NCBI GenBank assembly: GCA_937877535.1
Contig: CALFJF010000008.1
Span: 1-32,971 of the forward strand
DNA from: an uncultured Treponema sp.
Lineage (GTDB): Bacteria > Spirochaetota > Spirochaetia > Treponematales > Treponemataceae
Direction of reading: 5' to 3'
DNA length: 32,971 nt
The notes under the pieces were generated by a model. The model saw nothing but the letters and a program-made list of their open reading frames with translations, was not told the origin of the DNA and ran no database searches. The translations under genes and the position numbers were made by a program. This document shows positions 30,594 through 32,971 of this stretch, in pieces (positions within the stretch are counted from its first letter, which is position 1; every line of letters starts with the position of its first letter).

Positions 30594-32701
30594 TTTTCCC
30601 TCCGTTTGCTTTTTTCTTCAAGAAGCGGGCGCATTGCAGAAAGCGAAAGCGCGACCGTTGAACCGTTGTGAAACAGTGCCGCCGAAGTTGATGAAATTGT
30701 GCCAAAAAGCGAAAGCGCGATTAACGCCGTATTGATTGAAATTATTGCCGCATTATTTGCAGAAATGCGAGAAAGCAACTGTAATCCGATTTCTCGGAGG
30801 AACGGAAGCGACAAAAGTCCGTCGGAAGGAAGCAAAATATCGGCAGTTTGCGTAGCAATTTGACTTGCTTCTCCCATTGCAATGCCCACATTCGCCGAAG
30901 AAAGCGCGGGCGCGTCGTTGATTCCGTCGCCAATCATAACGACTTTGTGTCCTTCGCTTTGCATTTTTTTGATATACTCGACTTTTGAATCGGGAAGTGC
31001 TTGCGAAAAATACGTGTCAACGCCCGTTTTTTTTGCAACCATCTTTGCCGTATTTTCTCCGTCGCCCGTAATCATCACAACGTTTTTCACGCCAAGCGCG
31101 TGCAAACGCGAAACCGTTTCCCTTGCCTCCGCACGAATCGGGTCGTCAATAACGATAATGCCAGAAAGCGTTTCTCCGACCGAAAAGAAAAGCAACGACG
31201 AACCGCTTTCCGACCATTTTTCGATTTCTTGTTTGACCTCTGGCGTTTTTGGGATTTTCTCATCGTCAAAAATAAAATGCGCACTCCCAATTCTCAGTTT
31301 TTTGTCGCCGAGGCTCGACGCAATTCCGTGCGCAAGAATGTACTCCACGCGGGCGTGTTCTTCGGAGTGTTCGATTCCTCGGTCAGCGGCTTCTTTTACG
31401 ACGGCACGCGCAAGCGAATGTGGAAAATGCTCTTCAAGGCACGCCGCCATTTTGAGCACCTCGCGCTCGCTCAAATCTCCAAATGGAATCACGTGCGTAA
31501 CGCGCGGAGTTGATTCGGTAAGCGTTCCCGTTTTGTCAAAAACGAACGTATCCGCCTTTGCTAATTCTTCAAGGAATTTTCCGCCTTTTACCATAACGCC
31601 ACGCCGTGCGCTGTCTCGCATTGCAGAAAGGACGCAAATTGGCGCAGACAATTTCATTGCGCAAGAATAATCGACGAGAAGCGTTGACGCGGCTTTTTGG
31701 AAATTGCGCGTAAAACCGAACGTGAGCGCAGAAAGCAAAAAATTGTACTTTACGAGCCTGTCGGCGATTCGCTCGGCGCGGATTTGACTTGCCGCCTTGT
31801 GTTCTTGCGAGCGGTCGATGAGCGTGGCAATGTTACTGACGCGCGTTTCTCCGCCCGCTTTTGAAACCGTTACAAAAATCTCGCCTTCGTCCACAACGGT
31901 GGAAGCAAAAACGCTCGAACCCGCCGTTTTGTGAACGGGCAAACTTTCTCCCGTCATTGACGCTTGATTTACAGACGCTTCTCCGCGCAAAACAATTCCG
32001 TCCGCAGAAATTATGCACGGAGCGCGACAAATCAGCGTGTCGCCTTTTTTTAAGACGGACGAGGAAACTGTCTTTTCTTCTCCGTTTTCGTCTAAAATCT
32101 GCACCATTTCGTCCGCCGTCATAAGCGAGTTTGTGAGGCTGTCGTAACTTTTTCGCTTTGTATAATCTTCAAGTGTTTCGCCCACATTCAAAAGAAGCGA
32201 AATTGAGCCTGCCGTGTTCATATCGCCCGTTGCAAAAGAAAGCGAAAGCGCGGCAGCGTCGAGCGTGTCGGCGCAAAACACCCGTCCATCAAAAACGGCT
32301 TTTATTCCACGCTGAACTCGTGGCGCAATATTCAAAAAAGAAACGATTTTTCTGATAAAAAGCGGCAAAAACAGTTTTTTTAGATAATGCTTTGCAAACA
32401 TTTCAAGAAGAATCGCCAAAAGACTCTCTTGCGCCGCAGGATTTGGAGTTTGAGAAAGCAACTGCTCGTCTTTTAAGTATTTGTCGTCAATCGCTTTCAA
32501 AAATGAAAGAGCCGTTTCCTCGCTCATCCCCTCGTATTCTATCAAAACGCTCGATGAAATTGCGTTCACCACAGCCCTTTTGATTCCGTCTTGAAAAGAA
32601 AGCAAAAGTTCCACGAGAGCGGCTTGACGCGCGTCAAGAAAATGACGAGCAAAACGCACTCGGACGCGACCTGGAAGACTATGCACCACGCGGAAAACCA
32701 C
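30590..32701 (-). CDS. P1B-type heavy-metal-translocating ATPase, CtpC-like
   Basis: 703 aa from GTG at 32701, chosen because GGAGG lies 6 nt upstream; the longer ATG frame to 32725 would contain that site. The N-terminal HMA-like domain lacks CxxC (VVHSLPGRVRVRF). The actuator loop has MTGESLPVHK. The transport-helix motif is VDYSCAMKLSAPICVL, with Ser-Cys-Ala in place of the usual Cys-Pro-x. The phosphorylation site is DKTGTLT (Asp389). The N-domain HP motif is EEHFPHSLARAVV, and the hinge is VVMIGDGINDAPALSSANVG. Ser-Cys-Ala pumps of the CtpC type are linked to manganese or zinc export. Hydrophobic segments before the actuator are weak, with FVLP-type helices reduced. It forms one operon with the genes on either side. 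Confidence 0.9.
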   Translation of the reverse strand: MVFRVVHSLPGRVRVRFARHFLDARQAALVELLLSFQDGIKRAVVNAISSSVLIEYEGMSEETALSFLKAIDDKYLKDEQLLSQTPNPAAQESLLAILLEMFAKHYLKKLFLPLFIRKIVSFLNIAPRVQRGIKAVFDGRVFCADTLDAAALSLSFATGDMNTAGSISLLLNVGETLEDYTKRKSYDSLTNSLMTADEMVQILDENGEEKTVSSSVLKKGDTLICRAPCIISADGIVLRGEASVNQASMTGESLPVHKTAGSSVFASTVVDEGEIFVTVSKAGGETRVSNIATLIDRSQEHKAASQIRAERIADRLVKYNFLLSALTFGFTRNFQKAASTLLVDYSCAMKLSAPICVLSAMRDSARRGVMVKGGKFLEELAKADTFVFDKTGTLTESTPRVTHVIPFGDLSEREVLKMAACLEEHFPHSLARAVVKEAADRGIEHSEEHARVEYILAHGIASSLGDKKLRIGSAHFIFDDEKIPKTPEVKQEIEKWSESGSSLLFFSVGETLSGIIVIDDPIRAEARETVSRLHALGVKNVVMITGDGENTAKMVAKKTGVDTYFSQALPDSKVEYIKKMQSEGHKVVMIGDGINDAPALSSANVGIAMGEASQIATQTADILLPSDGLLSLPFLREIGLQLLSRISANNAAIISINTALIALSLFGTISSTSAALFHNGSTVALSLSAMRPLLEEKSKRREK

Positions 32702-32721
32702 GCAAAACCTCCTTTTGTAGA

Positions 32722-32744
32722 ACAAGGGGCTTTTCGCCCCCTGT
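32722..32744 (-). promoter_or_regulatory. Hairpin just upstream of the ATPase start
   Basis: On the minus strand, ACAGGGGGC-GAAAA-GCCCCTTGT forms a 9-bp stem and ends about 9 nt before the AAAGGAGG site. No T-run follows, so mRNA processing or stability control is more likely than termination. Confidence 0.5.
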
Positions 32745-32767
32745 CAAACTTTTGAAAATGTCCACAA

Positions 32768-32971
32768 TTACGCTTGCTCGTTGTTGTGCCGCGCTTCTGC
32801 AACGATGTCCTCGGCATCTTCTTTTACGGTTTCAACAAACGCCGCCGCTTCATCTTTGAGTTTTAAGCCTGCGCCCACAATTTTTGAGCATCCCTTTTTG
32901 AATCCAGGCGTTCTCGAAATGGCAAACGCCGTAACTCCAACTCCAACGCCAATGGCAAACGCCCCCAATTT
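32768..32971 (-). CDS. PacL/DUF6110-like small membrane protein (partial)
   Basis: At least 66 residues are visible; the frame is open to the window edge and the real start is probably beyond it. A glycine-rich membrane helix (LGAFAIGVGVGVTAFAISR) is followed by an amphipathic segment (FKKGCSKIVGAGLKLKDEAA) and a charged end, VKEDAEDIVAEARHNNEQA. This layout resembles DUF1490/DUF6110 proteins such as mycobacterial PacL1, a membrane-bound metal chaperone encoded next to the CtpC pump. The tail AEDIVAEAR resembles the family's ADVVAEAR. It lacks an obvious His/Asp metal tail; one His and Asn-Asn-Glu-Gln are present. It stands first in the P-type ATPase operon. Confidence 0.6.
   Translation of the reverse strand, partial: KLGAFAIGVGVGVTAFAISRTPGFKKGCSKIVGAGLKLKDEAAAFVETVKEDAEDIVAEARHNNEQA

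Noticed and set aside
32702..32725. ATG start of the P-type ATPase at 32725
   Set aside because: It would place the GGAGG ribosome-binding site inside the coding sequence; the GTG at 32701 has correct spacing.

Overview
The window looks like chromosome of a host- or gut-associated spirochaete, most likely a Treponema. This is inferred from gene content: several short-signal lipoproteins, a DUF192-PEGA lipoprotein, a double cyclic-nucleotide-domain regulator beside murB and cysS, and dnaX-ybaB-recR. The AT-leaning coding is rich in AAA, GAA and GCG codons. No rRNA, CRISPR array, phage structural gene or recognisable transposase was seen. There is one tRNA.

Region 1 (1-8.8 kb) is accessory and mostly on the minus strand. 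In transcription order it holds a decayed hsdR start, two different DUF1016/YhcG-type nucleases, a 21-codon hsdS stub and an intact type I specificity gene (hsdS). A PIN-toxin/antitoxin pair, a PAPS-reductase-like protein with zinc-ribbon and double [4Fe-4S] extensions, and an ORF6N protein with a PLD-like tail follow. No hsdM or full hsdR is present. The area is full of duplications: hsdS ends are repeated, one ribosome-binding leader occurs three times, and a ~33-bp direct repeat brackets the locus. A second, truncated copy of the first ~52 codons of the PAPS-reductase gene lies 5,994 bp away. A plus-strand gene for a secreted protein (7853-8536) separates this area from the core.

Region 2 (8.7-18.7 kb) is core-like. 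cysS (minus) is divergent from murB (plus). After murB come a double-cNMP-domain protein, a small exported protein, a DUF192-PEGA lipoprotein, and a tight run of an HtrA-type protease, a class-3 lipase with a barrel-like tail, and earP, the EF-P arginine rhamnosyltransferase.

Region 3 (18.8-26.6 kb) handles envelope and carbohydrate functions. It has a large PL1 pectate lyase lipoprotein, a barrel-like exported protein, an orphan sugar-binding lipoprotein whose promoter region matches that of the pectate lyase, a CPA2 antiporter coupled to an MgtC-like protein, and a DUF4349 lipoprotein.

Region 4 (26.7-33 kb) has dnaX-ybaB-recR-HAD phosphatase, tRNA-Ala(CGC) with a clear promoter and terminator, and a convergent metal P-type ATPase operon. 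That operon contains a PacL/DUF6110-like small membrane protein, a CtpC-like ATPase and an HMA2-like protein.

The most striking signal is a dispersed palindromic element with GTGTTAC(A)GAAAGTATG terminal inverted repeats. It has three intergenic copies and at least two end fragments. A fifth, more complete copy lies in frame inside murB and adds about 45 residues, as Rickettsia palindromic elements do.
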